Shown here: piece after piece, positions 50,294 through 61,733 of the stretch
Layout of the letters: every line of letters begins with the position of its first letter
Position numbering within the stretch: position 1 is the stretch's first letter
DNA from: Euglena gracilis
Lineage: Eukaryota; Euglenida; Euglenophyceae; Euglenales
Length of the DNA: 64,000 nucleotides
Assembly: GCA_039621445.1 (NCBI GenBank)
Contig: CP154954.1
Span: forward strand, 46,851,847-46,915,846
Direction of reading: 5' to 3'
Notes under the pieces: generated by a model
The model's database searches: none
Told to the model about the DNA's origin: nothing
What the model saw: only the letters and a program-made list of their open reading frames with translations
Position numbers and translations under genes: made by a program

Positions 50294-51503
50294 GTGTGCA
50301 GATATCTTTGCCGTGTGGTGTTCCCCGGTTCTTAAACCCTCAATCTCAACCTCAATCAAGAGACAATTTTTTTTGGATTTTTATTTTGAATTGTTAACTC
50401 TTTCCCTCAACCCCGACACCAGGGGTGTGGTTGCCGGATTGCCAACCGGTTGCCTGACTGCGCCCATTTGATTCCTGAAAACTGGAAAAAACCCAAATCC
50501 AACTGGGTTGAAAATTATTATTATTATCACCCAGAATTTCGAGGAAAAGCCCAAAGATAAAAACTCAAATGCCGTTTTTGGCCAATCCGAACCCTTTATC
50601 GGTCCAGCCCAGGTTTGCCAGGCTGGAAAAAAACCTCCAGCCTGGCAAACCAGGCTGGAGGTTCGCAAGCCTCCAGCCTGGCTGGCGAACCTCCAGCCAG
50701 GTAATTGTTGGCTGGAGAAGAAGGTTGTGGTTAGCTGAACCCCTCCCCCAGAGGGTCGGGACCCCTTTGGCTTCAGAAATTGTTTGTGTCTGCAACAAAC
50801 GATTAAGGTTTTAAAGAAATCGACAAACATCAGGCGGTGGGCTCCAACCCCTGCCACGGGAGGCAGTGCTTAAAGCAATGATGGGGTTACCTCTGGCTGA
50901 TCAGTTAACAGATTCATGTGATTATTTTTTGCCTCTCCCACCAGAATAAAGTATCACTCATCTGCATGACCTTCTCGGAAATTTCAAAAATAAATATGAA
51001 CATGAAATTTAAATATGAATGTTTTGCTCTTTTTGTGCCAAAATTTGGCTTTTTTTTCTGTTGAAAATTCTACATGTCTTTGGTGAGCATGGGAAGGTAA
51101 CGTTCCTTTCAGAGGTTTTTTTTGGACCCAGGGGAGGGCTGGGGGTTGACACCCACTGACCCACTTCCCACACAGCCCTGGCAGGGGTTGACCCCAGATG
51201 TGTATGTATGTGTGTATCAAAATGTCTCTGTTTTTGTCACAAATTCAAAAATCTGTCTTTTACACGACTGGCCTCGAATTTCCATGGATCTCTGCCCCAA
51301 AGCCCGAAGTTGAAAAGAACCATCGTTTACTCCCTCCCAGAAATTTCTGTTTTCGGCACGTTTTGGTAATTTCTGATTCACGAATACAAATACGAATCCT
51401 GTTGCATTCAGTATTGGGGCAGACGCCTGGTTGTATTTGCGGTGGTTTGGAGCAGAGGAATCTGTCAGTCATTGCTTACTCTTTTGCGGGACCTTTTGTT
51501 CAG
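50294..51503. other. Probable intron
   Basis: Contains CCAGCCTGG-type inverted repeats at 50605-50705 (GCCAGGCTGGA facing TCCAGCCTGGC several times). Otherwise no feature. Confidence 0.45.
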
Positions 51504-51855
51504 GTGCCCCCCAGCACCGCAGCCCCAACGATACCACGCTCCCCCCCTCCTCTGCCAAGCCATTTGCTCTCCCAAGGGACGCCCACCTTTTCCCCTCCAT
51601 TCGCCACCCCCACCCCCTTCCCACCCCCTGTCAGGCCTGCCCCCATCCCCAGGCCCGCTGGCGAACTGTGCTCATTGCCCCCCTTTTTTTCCAGTGCGCG
51701 GGTTCAGAATGTCGTTGGGCACAGGCCACTCCCCGTCCCCCTCCCCCCTCACCGACCTTCGGATTTCGGCTCTTTTCAGCCACACACCCCACTCCCAGTC
51801 CCGCAGGCCTCCTATGCCCCTCCTGTGGCTCCTCCCCAAACTGGATACTCTGCAG
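51504..51855 (+). CDS. Proline-rich exon
   Basis: The acceptor CTTTTGTTCAG is followed by a frame VPPSTAAPTIPRSPPPLPS, then FATPTPFPPPVRPAPIPRP, then PVPQASYAPPVAPPQTG, ending at the donor CTGCAG|GTTTGT. Low-complexity Pro/Ala/Ser sequence as in the linkers of RNA-processing factors. It may belong to the same gene as the neighbouring plus-strand exons. Confidence 0.45.
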
Positions 51856-52151
51856 GTTTGTTTGTATCATGCAATGCTGTGAGGGAAGGGGAGGGGTTGC
51901 GCCTGTTGTCCCAGGGGTTCACTGGATCTATGATTTAAATGGCAGCCCCATGCCACTGCCGGGGGTTGCCATGTTGTTGGAAAAGCGCCAGTGGACCCCA
52001 ATGCTTATGAAGATGGAGATATTATGAAGATTAATGACAATTATCATGAAGATGGGACCGACCCCCAAATCCCAAGGGACCATCATATGGCTGTTCTGAC
52101 ATTGGGTTATGTGCCAAGTTGCGTTTGATGTTAGCTGTAGTGAGCCTGGAG

Positions 52152-52618
52152 CATACATCTCTCTAAGGTTTTGCGAACCCCCGGGGGGGGGGGGGGGCGG
52201 CTGCAGCCAGCCCCGATTTGGGCCCAGCCTAGCCGCAGCAGCCCCCTCCCCCGGGGGAGGGGTGCTGCTAGCCCTAGCTAGCCAGCCCCTTTTTGGGGGT
52301 CCAGCCCAAAATTTTTTCGGCGCAAAGCGCCGAAATTTTTTGAAAAACTGTGTTCAAAAGTGGCCAAAAAATGGGGTTTGGGAGGCGTTTGGGGCATTTT
52401 TGGGGGGTTTCAGATGCATCATTTTTTCAAAAACTGTTTTGCAGGTCATTTTTGGGCATTTTTCCGATTTCAGTCCAGCTCGCCCCGGTTCGGGTCCAGC
52501 CGGGGTCCAGCCCCCCCCCCCCCCGGGGGGGGGCAGGCTAGCCAGCCCAAATTTCTAGCCAGCCCAATTTCCTAGCCCCAGCCCAGCAACCCCCCCGGGG
52601 TCCTTAAAGAGATGTATG
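52152..52618. mobile_element. hAT-like MITE, G-tract family, long copy 5
   Basis: Ends CATACATCTCTCTAAGG/CCTTAAAGAGATGTATG (one mismatch) with the exact 8-bp duplication GCCTGGAG (52144-52151 and 52619-52626). The interior has CAGCC/GGCTG repeats, C and G runs and the family core TTTTTCGGCGCAAAGCGCC. Confidence 0.9.
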
Positions 52619-52626
52619 GCCTGGAG

Positions 52627-52790
52627 CAGTGACCATATGTCTCTTGAAGGTTTTGCAGACCCCTGGCTGCAGCAGCTGCGAGTCAGCCCCAATTTCAGCC
52701 CAACCCAGCCGCTTACCCCCTCCAAGTTGCTGCCAAAAAATTTCGGCACACAGCGCCAAAAATTAGAGAAAGTGGTCGAAAATGGTGAAG
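52627..52790. mobile_element. Partial second copy of the same MITE
   Basis: CATATGTCTCTTGAAGGTTTTGC parallels the left end of 52152-52618, followed by a similar GGCTGCAGCAG stretch and a decayed core (TTTCGGCACACAGCGCC). It starts next to the duplication of the previous copy. Confidence 0.6.
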
Positions 52791-52825
52791 GGGAAATGGT
52801 GCTTTTGAGAGTTTGAAGGGGACCA

Positions 52826-53138
52826 TGTTGCCCACGACTGAAAGCTCTTCTCAAATGCTTTCAGCAGATGGCCTTAGATTTCTGCCATGCTGCATGGTAT
52901 TCTATTTCCCCAAAATTGGCCGAATGGAAATTGTTGTACAAAAAAACCCCAATTTCTGGAGAAGACCCCCCAAAAAACTGCCCAGATGTGCTTACCACAT
53001 GATTACAAACCATTTTGGGCACTTTTGGGCAGTTTTGATTTTGGGTCCTCCAGACGCCAGCTTCAAGCCCGAACCGGCGTCACAGACGCCGGTTCGGGTG
53101 TGAAGCCGGAGCCCCCAGACATTGGTTTCAAAGCTAAG
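52826..53138. mobile_element. GAAACCGTG-family element, copy 2 (right part)
   Basis: GAAAGCTCTTCTCAAATGC through CTGCATGGTATTCTATTTC and ATGGAAATTGTTG matches 37685-37795. It ends with the short palindrome CCCGAACCGGCGT/ACGCCGGTTCGGG and GAAGCCGGAGCCCC...GGTTTC. Confidence 0.7.
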
Positions 53139-54344
53139 TGCGAGTTAGGCCGCCTAAGACGCTTGGCAGGACAATTTTTGGGAAGGAAAAAAAGACAGCG
53201 GTGCCAGGGACCCGCCTCAAGAGAAAACCCCAAGAACCAATTTCATCGGCTTGTTTTTCCCAAAAAGGCCGGGGCTGTGATATGATGTGATGATCCGCAT
53301 CACCAAGTGCGAAGTGACCACTTGGCGGGGCGGGGCAACCAAGGAAAGCAGCCCCATTCCTGTAGCCCGGGTGAGCTTCGAAAAAATCCTAAGTCCATTC
53401 AGACAGGAATTGACCGGAATAAACCAGAATAAATTCCGGAATAAACTGGAATAACCCAGAATAAACCGGAATAAAACATTGGAATAAAATTTTCGGCCGA
53501 CCGGAATATCTCCCTGCCCCTGCTTTCAGCACCAAAATATTTTTTGAGAAAAAAATTGGTCCTGATTTTTGGGCGAAATCAATCCGAAACGCAAGAAAAA
53601 TTGTCAGAAAATTGTTGATAATTATTTTTTCATTTTTGGGACAAATTTCATCGAAAGACGCACGGTGTGCAAAGTGTTTACGGTGTCCCACACGTTGTGC
53701 CGCACACCGTGCTTCGGCATCCCCAAAGGCCGTGCCAGAAATTCTTTTCGAGGGTTTTGGCCGATTCTGGACATTTTTCGGTGGGTGGGTGGGTTTTTGA
53801 ATAAAAAGCAGGTGGGTGGGCTTGGATGGGCATTTTTTAACTCAAAAAAATTCCAAAATTTTAAGGCATTTGAAAGTGCCTTTTCTAGGGCAGTCCGAAG
53901 GCTGTCCGGGCATTGAACCAACGTTTTTGATTGTGCACGGGGATCAAAATAATAAAACAAGTCCAAAAACACTTTTTTTGTGTTTTGGCAGGATGGAAAT
54001 GTGCCAAAAATATTTTTTTCTTCCCTAAGTTGGCCTCAGAAAAAATCCATCAAAATGCGGTCTAAAAAGGCCTAAAGTTGGCTTAAAATGGCCCAGATCT
54101 GTAATGCAACTCCAGCGCATTGGTGGACCACCCAAGTCCAACAGTGAAACGTATGCTTTGCTAAGCCCAGGTGTATTTCTCCCAGCAAAATATGTTGTCT
54201 TTTCTGCTTTTGGCGTGAGACAAAATCTTTGGACCACATCGAGTTGTTTGTTTGTTTTTCGGCACATAAATTGAAGCATGCGGTCCAGTCTCTGAGTCTT
54301 GGTTGCCGGTTTAGTCGTAGTCCCTTCACTGTCCCTTCACAGGT
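53139..54344. other. Probable intron or intergenic sequence
   Basis: Has repeated ACCGGAATAAA/CCAGAATAAA units at 53408-53480. No exon is supported. Confidence 0.45.
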
Positions 54345-54626
54345 CCATCACCACTGGATACTTCAAGGTTGCCCAGTGTCGTGCACGCCCTTTTGGCCAA
54401 GACCCGGTCCACACCCATGCTTACCCGAGCCCTGCTGCTGTGAAAGAAACGGGTGCCGTGTTTCATTTAAAGCTGTTCGTCCGGCAAGGCAAATCCCCCT
54501 TGCTGCGCAATGGTGTGCTGCCGTCAAGGGCTCCCGTCAGCCCTGCCGAGGCCCCGCTGGATTTCCAGTTTGTGAAGGATTACTTGCCAGGGTTCGCTTC
54601 AGGGAACTACCTGCGGAGGCTTCTTC
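54345..54626 (+). CDS. Exon, unidentified protein
   Basis: The acceptor CTGTCCCTTCACAG is followed by 90 or more codons: SITTGYFKVAQCRARPFGQD, then VFHLKLFVRQGKSPLLRNG, then PLDFQFVKDYLPGF. The 3' boundary before the poly(T) at 54627 is uncertain. It lies on the same strand and upstream of the CID exons, so it may be part of that gene. No known domain is recognised. Confidence 0.4.
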
Positions 54627-55167
54627 TTTTTTTTTTCCAACTCAGACCCCCCCTGGGTCTGAGGCCGGACCCCCCCTTCCCAGGCCGAGTTATGGGATTT
54701 GGCAAGAAGTGCTGGAAAAATTTTGTGAACCAAGGACGGATATTGGATATCGGTCCATACGGGTTTATCGAAAATCTTGAATTTATCAGGTCCCGAAGAA
54801 ATATCGTGAAATATCGGCTTTATTTGGGGGGGTAACGCACTTTTTTTTGTTTTTTTGGGCGATTTTTGGATTCTCCAAATCATAAAAATGAGGGTATCGG
54901 GGCACAAAATGATCATATCGGTTTATTGACTTTTATCGAGGATATTGTGCCAGTTTATCCAAATTTATCGGGACCCCCCCCCCTAAAACCAATATCAATA
55001 TCCATCCTTGAGTGAATTGCTTTCAGATGGCCCGATTTTGTGGGGAGGGGGCAGGCTGGGTGGGTGGGGGCAACCCCCGGGGCCAGAAAAAGACGCTTGG
55101 TCTGTGGAATCTTTGGCAGGTCTGGTGGTCTGAGCCAGTCGGGAGCGACCCCCTGCCCCCACTCCAG

Positions 55168-55275
55168 CTTGGAAAAGCTGACCCAGCCCGAGAAGTGGAC
55201 CATCGACACCCTGACCAGCATCGCCAAGGACGCCATGGATGATCATGCCAAGGAGATTGTGTATGCAATTGAAAG
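55168..55275 (+). CDS. Pcf11-like CTD-interacting domain, exon a
   Basis: Between acceptor CCCCCACTCCAG and donor GAAAG|GTATGA, the frame reads LEKLTQPEKWTIDTLTSIAKD, then HAKEIVYAIE. This is the helix 2-4 region of the CID fold found in Pcf11, where it binds the phosphorylated RNA polymerase II CTD during 3'-end processing. The intron phase (two bases of a codon) fits the next exon exactly. CID is normally N-terminal in Pcf11, so the gene start should be within a few kb upstream. The symbol is withheld because RPRD/SCAF-type CID proteins cannot be excluded. Confidence 0.7.
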
Positions 55276-56660
55276 GTATGATGTGGATGTGAATGTGTAT
55301 GAGAGATTTTAGCGTCGAATGCTAAACCCGCCCCCAAATAATAACCCCCCAAATAATACCCCCCCCCCCGGAGGACCAACGTCAGCCACCCAAGTAATAA
55401 ACCCTCCTCTCTTGCAGCTGTGAAGGCATTAAAAAGAGGGAAAAAGCAGCAGAGATGTTGCAAAAAGAATCACAAAAATGGATGAAATCGGTGTAGAGAA
55501 TATGCAAAAAAGAACCAATTTTTTTCAAAAAGGACCAACAATTCCGAAAATGTGACCATTGGAGCCTCTGGAGGGGTTTTTGGGTCGATTTTTGACTTCG
55601 AATTTTCCCTCCCAAATAATGGGCACCCAAATAATTACCCCCCCCCTAGACCCACCCAGACTTCGAGTGTCCAAATGATAATTCACCAAGGGGGGGTCAT
55701 ATTTGGGGGGTTTACATGACACCTGGTCTTTTCAATGCCGCCGCCTGTGTTGGGGGCCCCAGGGGGGGGGGAGGGAGTCCAGGCAAAAAATTGTCAGTCG
55801 CCCTGAAAAAACCAGTCGCCCACCCCTTGGGGGGTCAGCCTGTGACTAAGCGCTTGTAAGCTCCCAACACAAATGTATGTTTTTTATTGCCGGAATTGGA
55901 TTGATCGACACAAAAAACACATAAACAGTAGTCAAAAGAACCTTAAATTTCAAAACTGGCTGGTTTCAATAAAATTTTGAGGGAGGGTTTGGTGCATTAG
56001 GTGCATTATCAGATATGGTGAAACAGCACCAAAAGCTGTTGTCCATCTCCTTTCAGCTTCTGGAAATATTTTATCACAAATCTATTTTCTTTTGATCTGA
56101 AGGTCCCTCTATCTCAGACAGCCTTTTCACCAAAAAAGTCCCTGGACCGTCAGCATTCCAGGAACTGGCGGTGCTTGGAGAAAAGAAACAAGCCCAGAAC
56201 AACATGCACACACCGCACAACACGATCGCGCGCATATGCGCACTTCCTTGTGCGCACCCATGCACAATCTGACCCTCCCCCCAATCGCGCACATATGCGC
56301 TTGATGTGACGAATCGCGCACAATCTGATCCCTCCAGTATGGTGTGTGTCTTGGTGCTGGGAAGGGGGGGGGTTGGCAAAAAACCACAAAAGTGACCTTG
56401 TGGTGAAGGACCCGGAAATTTTTTTGACCTGTTTTTCACATTTGTGGTCAAAATTCCTTTGGATTCCAGAGTCACCCACGCCACTTTTTTCGGAACACCA
56501 GTCAGTCACTACGATCAGCCACCCGGGAGGGCTGACTAGTTTTTGAAGCAGAAGTGATTACCCGGGGGTCAGAAATAATTGTATGGTTGAGAGATGGCTG
56601 GTTTGCACTTTTTCTTGCCGTCAAGAACCTCTTTGTTGATCCGAACAGGAGGATCTACAG
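55276..56660 (+). other. Intron in the CID gene
   Basis: Starts GTATGATG and ends GGATCTACAG. It contains CCCCAAATAATA repeats (55328-55650), a possible unused acceptor CCTCTCTTGCAG at 55408-55419, and repeated GCGCATATGCGC dyads at 56229-56300. No MITE with clear ends is seen inside. Confidence 0.6.
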
Positions 56661-56800
56661 CGCAACTGGTGATGCTAAATTGGCCGCTTGGTATCTGTTG
56701 GATTCCATTGCAAAGAACGTTGGTGGAGTCTATGTGACCCGATTCGCTGAGCATTTACCCAAAATGGCCTGCCGGAATATGCAAATTACTGGTGTCATTC
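56661..56800 (+). CDS. Pcf11-like CTD-interacting domain, exon b
   Basis: Joining after exon a gives AIE-S-ATGDAKLAAWYLLDSIAKNVGGVYVTRFAEHLP in one frame. KLxxxYLLDSIxKNVGxxY is the diagnostic CID helix 5 segment, with the aspartate and asparagine that contact the CTD peptide in known structures. The 3' boundary is unclear (a GT lies in ATTACTG|GTGTCA near 56790). Conservation is high, so this host gene is probably functional. Confidence 0.75.
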
Positions 56801-57131
56801 CTCCCTTTCATCCTCCCTTGTTTGTGATACCACCCTCTGTCACCAGGGTGTCTTCCACTGATTCTTCCGAAAGAGCATTGCCATTTATAATCCCCGTCTC
56901 TGAATTAAAGTGCTGGTGCATTGATGGCAGACCGCCGCTTTCAGCAGCGGGAGTTGTGTTTCTATTTTTTGGACCTGTTTGATACCTTTTTTGGACCTGT
57001 TTGATTTCTGTTTATTTCTGGAGGCTTCCCATTAAAATTGGGGGTGCGCGCGCGGTGGACCGGACCGAGGGCAGACTTGTGGTGGTCCCACGCTTCTATT
57101 GGTTCCACAATATTGGGAAATATCTTTTTCA

Positions 57132-57176
57132 GGGAAGCAAACAGGGCACCAAGGTTTTCCACATTGCCAAAGAACA
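57132..57176 (+). CDS. Possible micro-exon of the CID gene
   Basis: The acceptor GAAATATCTTTTTCAG is followed by 15 codons (GSKQGTKVFHIAKEQ) and donor CAG|GTACCC. Position and signals fit, but the sequence does not obviously fill the CID gap between exons b and c. Confidence 0.35.
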
Positions 57177-57251
57177 GGTACCCAGAGGGCCAGGGTCAGT
57201 AGGAGAGCTGTCCAGTGGTCTTTCCGGGGTGACATCTCTGTGCCACCGCAG

Positions 57252-57428
57252 GGTCCAATCAGCAGAAGTATGCAAAACTCCTGCGGACGTGGGCGGAGAT
57301 GGCCGTCTTCCCTCCGGAGGTCTTCCAACGCATCAAGGAGGAGGCAGCTCGGGCAGCCCAGCAGGAGAAAGAGAAGAAAAGTCGGGAGCGTGGACGGCAA
57401 GGAAACGAAGAGGCCTTTTGCCAGACAG
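57252..57428 (+). CDS. Pcf11-like CTD-interacting domain, exon c
   Basis: The acceptor GTGCCACCGCAG leads into SNQQKYAKLLRTWAEMAVFPPEVFQRIKEE, the last CID helices (the KLLxTW...FPxxVxxxI pattern). A charged helix follows (AARAAQQEKEKKSRERGRQ). The donor is ACAG|GTCCAT. Together with exons a and b it completes a CID of about 130 residues. Confidence 0.7.
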
Positions 57429-57904
57429 GTCCATCGTCGCTCCTCACGCGCTTTGGGCACGCCACATCAAGCTGAATTCAGGGGGGAGTGTGCGGCAAAA
57501 ATGCCACAAAAAGCGCAGTTTTTTTTGCCAAGCCAACCTCACAAATGATTGAACAATTATCAAGGTGGGGTTGCAAGATTTTTTCTGCATGGTTGCCACA
57601 GAAAGACATCAATGTCAGTTTCATATCCATGAATATCCATACTAGGTATCCCCCATCTTCCCAAAGTCGGAAGAACGATTGGTATGCAATGTCTTCATTT
57701 CCAAAGTGGATAAACCCACCATTCATGAACCCCTGGGGTTGGTGGGATCTGGTTTGGTTTATCAGCCAAAGGGACAAAGGGCCAAAGGTCCAACAGTTCC
57801 TTACATCAAGGAATTGTTGATCAAAGCAGATCTCCAAAATCAGATCCCCAAAACGATCCAATACACCCTTCCAAATACCCATTTCCCCCAAAATTTCAAA
57901 AATG

Positions 57905-57910
<6 letters not shown>
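57429..57910. other. Intron sequence, no feature recognised
   Basis: AT-rich, with short chance open frames only. Confidence 0.45.
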
Positions 57911-57961
<51 letters not shown>

Positions 57962-57962
57962 A
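57911..57962 (+). repeat. (AT)n microsatellite
   Basis: About 25 TA units following GTGTGTG, broken once by a TT at about 57950. It is the insertion site of the foldback element that follows. Confidence 0.9.
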
Positions 57963-58414
57963 TGGCAGGCGGGTAGCAGGGAGGTCCCTCCGGGGGGGGG
58001 GGGGGGGCCTGCTACCCACGACCCTGCACTGGGGTGTTGGGGTTACTGAAGGAGTGGGGTTTGGGTCCCGGCTGGCCGGCCTCTCCGGGACGCACATCCC
58101 CTCCCCACAATGTTTGGCCTCTGCCGCGCGTGCTCCCCCCCAGGACTGAACATTGCCCAGGGATGGGCAAATCCCTTGTGGGGGCCGACCGTTCGGCGGC
58201 CTTTATCTTTCTTTACCCCTGCCTGTCTGCCGCCTTTGGGAATCGCGCAGCATGGCCCAAGGGAGGGCGCGGGGGGGGATGTGCGTCCCGGAGAGGCCGG
58301 CCAGCCGGGACCCAAACCCCACTCCTTCAGTATCTCCAACACCCCAGTGCAGGGTCTGTGGGTAGCAGGGCCCCCCGGGGGGGCCCCCCCTGCTACCCGC
58401 CTGCCATATATATG
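57957..58414. mobile_element. Foldback element with 140-150 bp inverted ends
   Basis: The left arm (57957-58108) starts TATATATGGCAGGCGGGTAGCAGG and ends CGGGACGCACATCCCC. The right arm (about 58272-58414) is its near-perfect inverted copy, ending CCTGCCATATATA. Each arm tip holds a smaller palindrome, GGTAGCAGG...CCTGCTACC. The 160-bp spacer has no gene. TA repeats at both borders fit insertion at TA. Confidence 0.85.
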
Positions 58415-58512
58415 TGTGTGTATGTATGTATGTATGTATGTATGTATGTATGTATGTATGTATGTATGTATGTATGTATGTATGTATGTATGCATGTATG
58501 TATGTATGTATG
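58413..58512 (+). repeat. (GTAT)n microsatellite
   Basis: About 24 units of TATG with one C substitution near 58491. Met-Tyr-Val-Cys ORFs across it are artefacts. Confidence 0.95.
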
Positions 58513-58690
58513 GCATCTGTGATCCAGGATCCGTGCTTATCCTGAAATGGATAACTCTGGATAACTACAGATAAGAACGGAGAAGTGCGAAACCCGAAAT
58601 ACGGATGACCATTGATAAACTACGGATAAATATGGATTATGTATGGATAAATGTGGATAACTATGGATATGGGGTCTGGCATAACTGAGG
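58513..58690. repeat. GGATAACTATGGATAA degenerate repeats
   Basis: Eight or more ATGGATAA/CGGATAAAT units. A similar cluster is at 59283-59355. They flank AT-rich intron sequence. Confidence 0.6.
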
Positions 58691-59680
58691 AGGGCTTTTG
58701 ACTGAGAGGACGGGAGGTGTTTCATGCATCGTGCACATCGGCATTTGGATGCCAGTCAAATTCTTTTGATTGGTATTTGGACGTCTCAGAAGTTGCATTT
58801 AATCCGCTTTTCCTCATTGCATTTCATTGCAATTTTTTTGGGTGTTTGGCCCAGTCAATAACCTCCCCCCTAAAAAGTGCACGGGTGCGCGCATTTTAAG
58901 GACATAGTTTCGTACCCTGCAGGGGTACGTGCACTCATTGGGGCACTGCTCACGGCAAGGCACAAAATACTAAACCACTCTTTCCACCACTCTTTTTCAG
59001 TTTTTCCTATTCTTGTGATGTCAAGCAATGAGTCAGGTGACTATGTGTCAAATTTGGGCTCAGATGATAGAAGTATTTGGTCTGAGGAAGACAGTATTGA
59101 GAAGGAACTTAAAGTCAGCATAATTGTGTGTGCTCTGACCTGATGTGGCAACAGTTTCTCCTTTGGGGCATGCACTTTTTAGGGAGGTAGTTTGGGACCC
59201 TTTGGTGGTGCGCATTAATTGGGGCACTGCACATAATTAGGGCACTGTGCACTTATCAGGGGGGTTACAAGCGTTTTTGCAGTTACGAATAATTACAGAT
59301 AATTATGGACAACTATGGATGACTATGGATGAGGATTTGACCCCCAACGATGGATAAGCACCAACCCCTGTGTGTGTGTGTGTGTGTTATTTTCACAAAG
59401 TCTCAAAATGCTGTCATATGTTTCATATATGATTAGCAGGGATCAGCTTGTTGAATGTGGGGCGGGTGTTTCATAGGACCGGGCTTGCTGCAAAAATTTC
59501 TTTTTGACGTACCCCCTCCCCCCAAATGAACCCCCTTGCCCCACTGTTTCTCTGATTTGAGATTCATTGTTGCTCATTCATGTTTCAGTTGTCTTCCAAT
59601 AATGGCAGCTCTGTGAAGGTTTTGAATTGCAGATTACATCTTTCAATGTAACATTCTGCTTTTTTTTATGCGACCTTCAG
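58691..59680. other. Intron sequence
   Basis: Repeated TTGGGGCACTGCNCA motifs (58938, 59218, 59238). A possible exon reading MSSNESGDYVSNLGSDDRSIWSEEDSIEKELKVS at about 59018-59125, preceded by TCTTTTTCAG, is not firmly supported. Confidence 0.35.
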
Positions 59681-59746
59681 AGCATGCAGCTCATGACGCT
59701 GGGCCAGTCGGAGCAGCTCGCATGCAGCATTCTCCTCCACGAGATC
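59681..59746 (+). CDS. Small exon (22 codons)
   Basis: Acceptor TTTTTTATGCGACCTTCAG, frame SMQLMTLGQSEQLACSILLHEI, donor GATC|GTATGT. Both splice signals are strong and the phase is zero at each end. It is probably an exon of the same gene as the CID exons. Confidence 0.55.
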
Positions 59747-61733
59747 GTATGTTCTTTTGCTTTCCAGTTGAAGTTTTTATCCATTTTCCCTTGTCTTGGA
59801 GGTTTTCCAGTTGCATTGGTGGCAAACTAAAGATGAGAATGCATGCTTTGAAGAAAATGTCCTTGTCTCATACTGTATGTGATGATTTGGCTAAAAGGTT
59901 CAAAAGTGGTCTTCTGTTTTTTTTTTATTGGGGCAACCGGATGACCCAAAATGTTATGTCGTGATTTTGATGTGTGTCACAGAATACTCTTTTGCAAATG
60001 ATTTCTGAATGGGCACTGCCCTTTTTTGTTACGTATGTCAGCTAGAACCAGGCCCGACCAGGGTCCAACCGGATCTACAAAATTAGCTTGGCAAAAAGGC
60101 CATCTCCCAAAACCTTTTATGCTTCTGTTCACCAATGCTGTAAATATTTCGACAGACAGGGTTGAATCATATAACTCTTGCCCCGGGACAGGCGCCTTTT
60201 CGCTGAATGGGGCACCTCTTTTCAGGGCCCCAACCCCACCCTCCCGACGACCTCGTCAGTCTGGCGTCGACGTTGCCGAAACCCCCAGAGGACCTTGTGG
60301 CCTGGCTGTGGCACAGGATTCTCTGCCAGAAACCTGCCACCCCCTTGCTGTGTATGAGGTCCGACACGTCATCGTTGGAATGACCAACTTCCAATTGCAT
60401 CTTCGCCTTTGAGAGAGGCCATCAATTCTCCCAACTGATGTGTGATCGCTGGGTGCAATGGACGTGGAGGATTTGGCCGCCGTTGACATTGCTGGGCCAC
60501 CGCATTGCCAGTGCCGAACCTCCGGCGAGTCAGAGCACAGAACGTTCCGAACACTGTTGCATTCCGGGTCGCCCACTCCGTTTGGTGTGCCCCGGCTTGC
60601 CCCGGCCCTGGTGGACGAGGGCGCGCCCACCCTTGGCACGGCCCCACCGCTGCCCCCCATGCCACCCCCACCCGCCGCCTTCCGGAGCGAGGGCCTGGGG
60701 CCCACCCCGCCCCGCCCAGCCTGGCCTCTGGTGGCAAACAGGAAGCCTTGGCTGCGACCGGCCGCTGCCTCCCCCCAGCCTGCGAGACTACGGAGCACCA
60801 CTCCCACCGACGCCTCCCCCCCTGCCCCCGGGTCCCCCAGTGCACCTCTCAGTGCAGCACCGTTCAGGCAATCTGGGCCAATCTGGGTTGGTGGGTTCCC
60901 AGTCAAAAAACAGTGTTTTCCAGTTCAACGCGTGGCAAGCCAAGCTGTGGTGGCACCGCCATCCAATGGACAAGAAATACGGCTTTTGCTCAGAAAGCGG
61001 ACGTTCGTTTGTTGCGAGGGAGAAAGTCCGCATCTTCCCCTATTCTCGACCTCCCCCCCCCCACATCCGGCTTCTCCTGTGCCTTGTGCCTCCCTCCGAC
61101 CCCGGTGGCCTGCGACGCCCCTCGCCATTTGCTGTCGGGGACGGGGCCCTCCCGCTCCCCCCGGTCCCGCCCCCCTCCTCCTCCCTGCTGGCGGTGGACC
61201 CCGAGCTGGCCCTGCTGCAGGAGCGGCACCGCCCGGGACATTGCCAAAGGGGACGCCGTGTACCCAGTGGTGGGTGGGCTCCCAACGGACTCTGGAGGAA
61301 CCCTCCTTCCCCCTGAACTGCTTGTTTTTTCCCCCCAAAATACACTGCCGACGCAGTGTGCCTCAGACACCCCCGGGTTTTTTGCAGAAATGGCATTGGT
61401 TGATGTTTGCCCGCAGACGGGCAAACATAATTGCCGAGGGCGCTCGTTACCGGGACTCAGAGACGTTGCAGGGACTTGGGGGCAGGCCCTTTTTTTTTGG
61501 CTTGTAAGACCCCCTCCCCTGTGCGCGCGCATGTTCACTCACCACACGGAACACACCCGGCCAGATGCGAAGTCCGCGCTGGCACTACAAAATTGAGCAA
61601 ACAGGAAACCTTTTTTGCATCAAAAGGGGGTCCGGAGCCAGGCTGGGTGGGGAACCCCTGGGGAAGTCTTCAAAAGAAGCCTGCTTGGGGGTCCGGGTTG
61701 TGGTGGAACGCGACGCCCTGGCGCCGCCTACAG
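59747..61733 (+). other. Region with Pro-rich probable exons of the CID gene
   Basis: Protein-like stretches without firm borders include DDLVSLASTLPKPPEDLVAWLWHRIL (about 60240-60330), APALVDEGAPTLGTAPPLPPMPP (about 60600-60680), SSLLAVDPELALLQERHR (about 61175-61240) and RRANIIAEGARYRDSETLQ (after acceptor TTGCCCGCAG, about 61416-61475). Pro-rich linkers follow the CID in Pcf11 proteins, which fits. I cannot assign exact exon limits. Confidence 0.4.

Noticed and set aside
55408-55500. Extra CID-gene exon after CCTCTCTTGCAG
   Set aside because: The translated segment (EGIKKREKAAEML) does not fit the CID between exons a and b, whereas direct joining of a and b gives the expected sequence.
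58034-58574. Open frames with Met-Tyr-Val-Cys or Tyr-Ile-His-Thr repeats
   Set aside because: Produced by the (GTAT)n microsatellite and the foldback arms.
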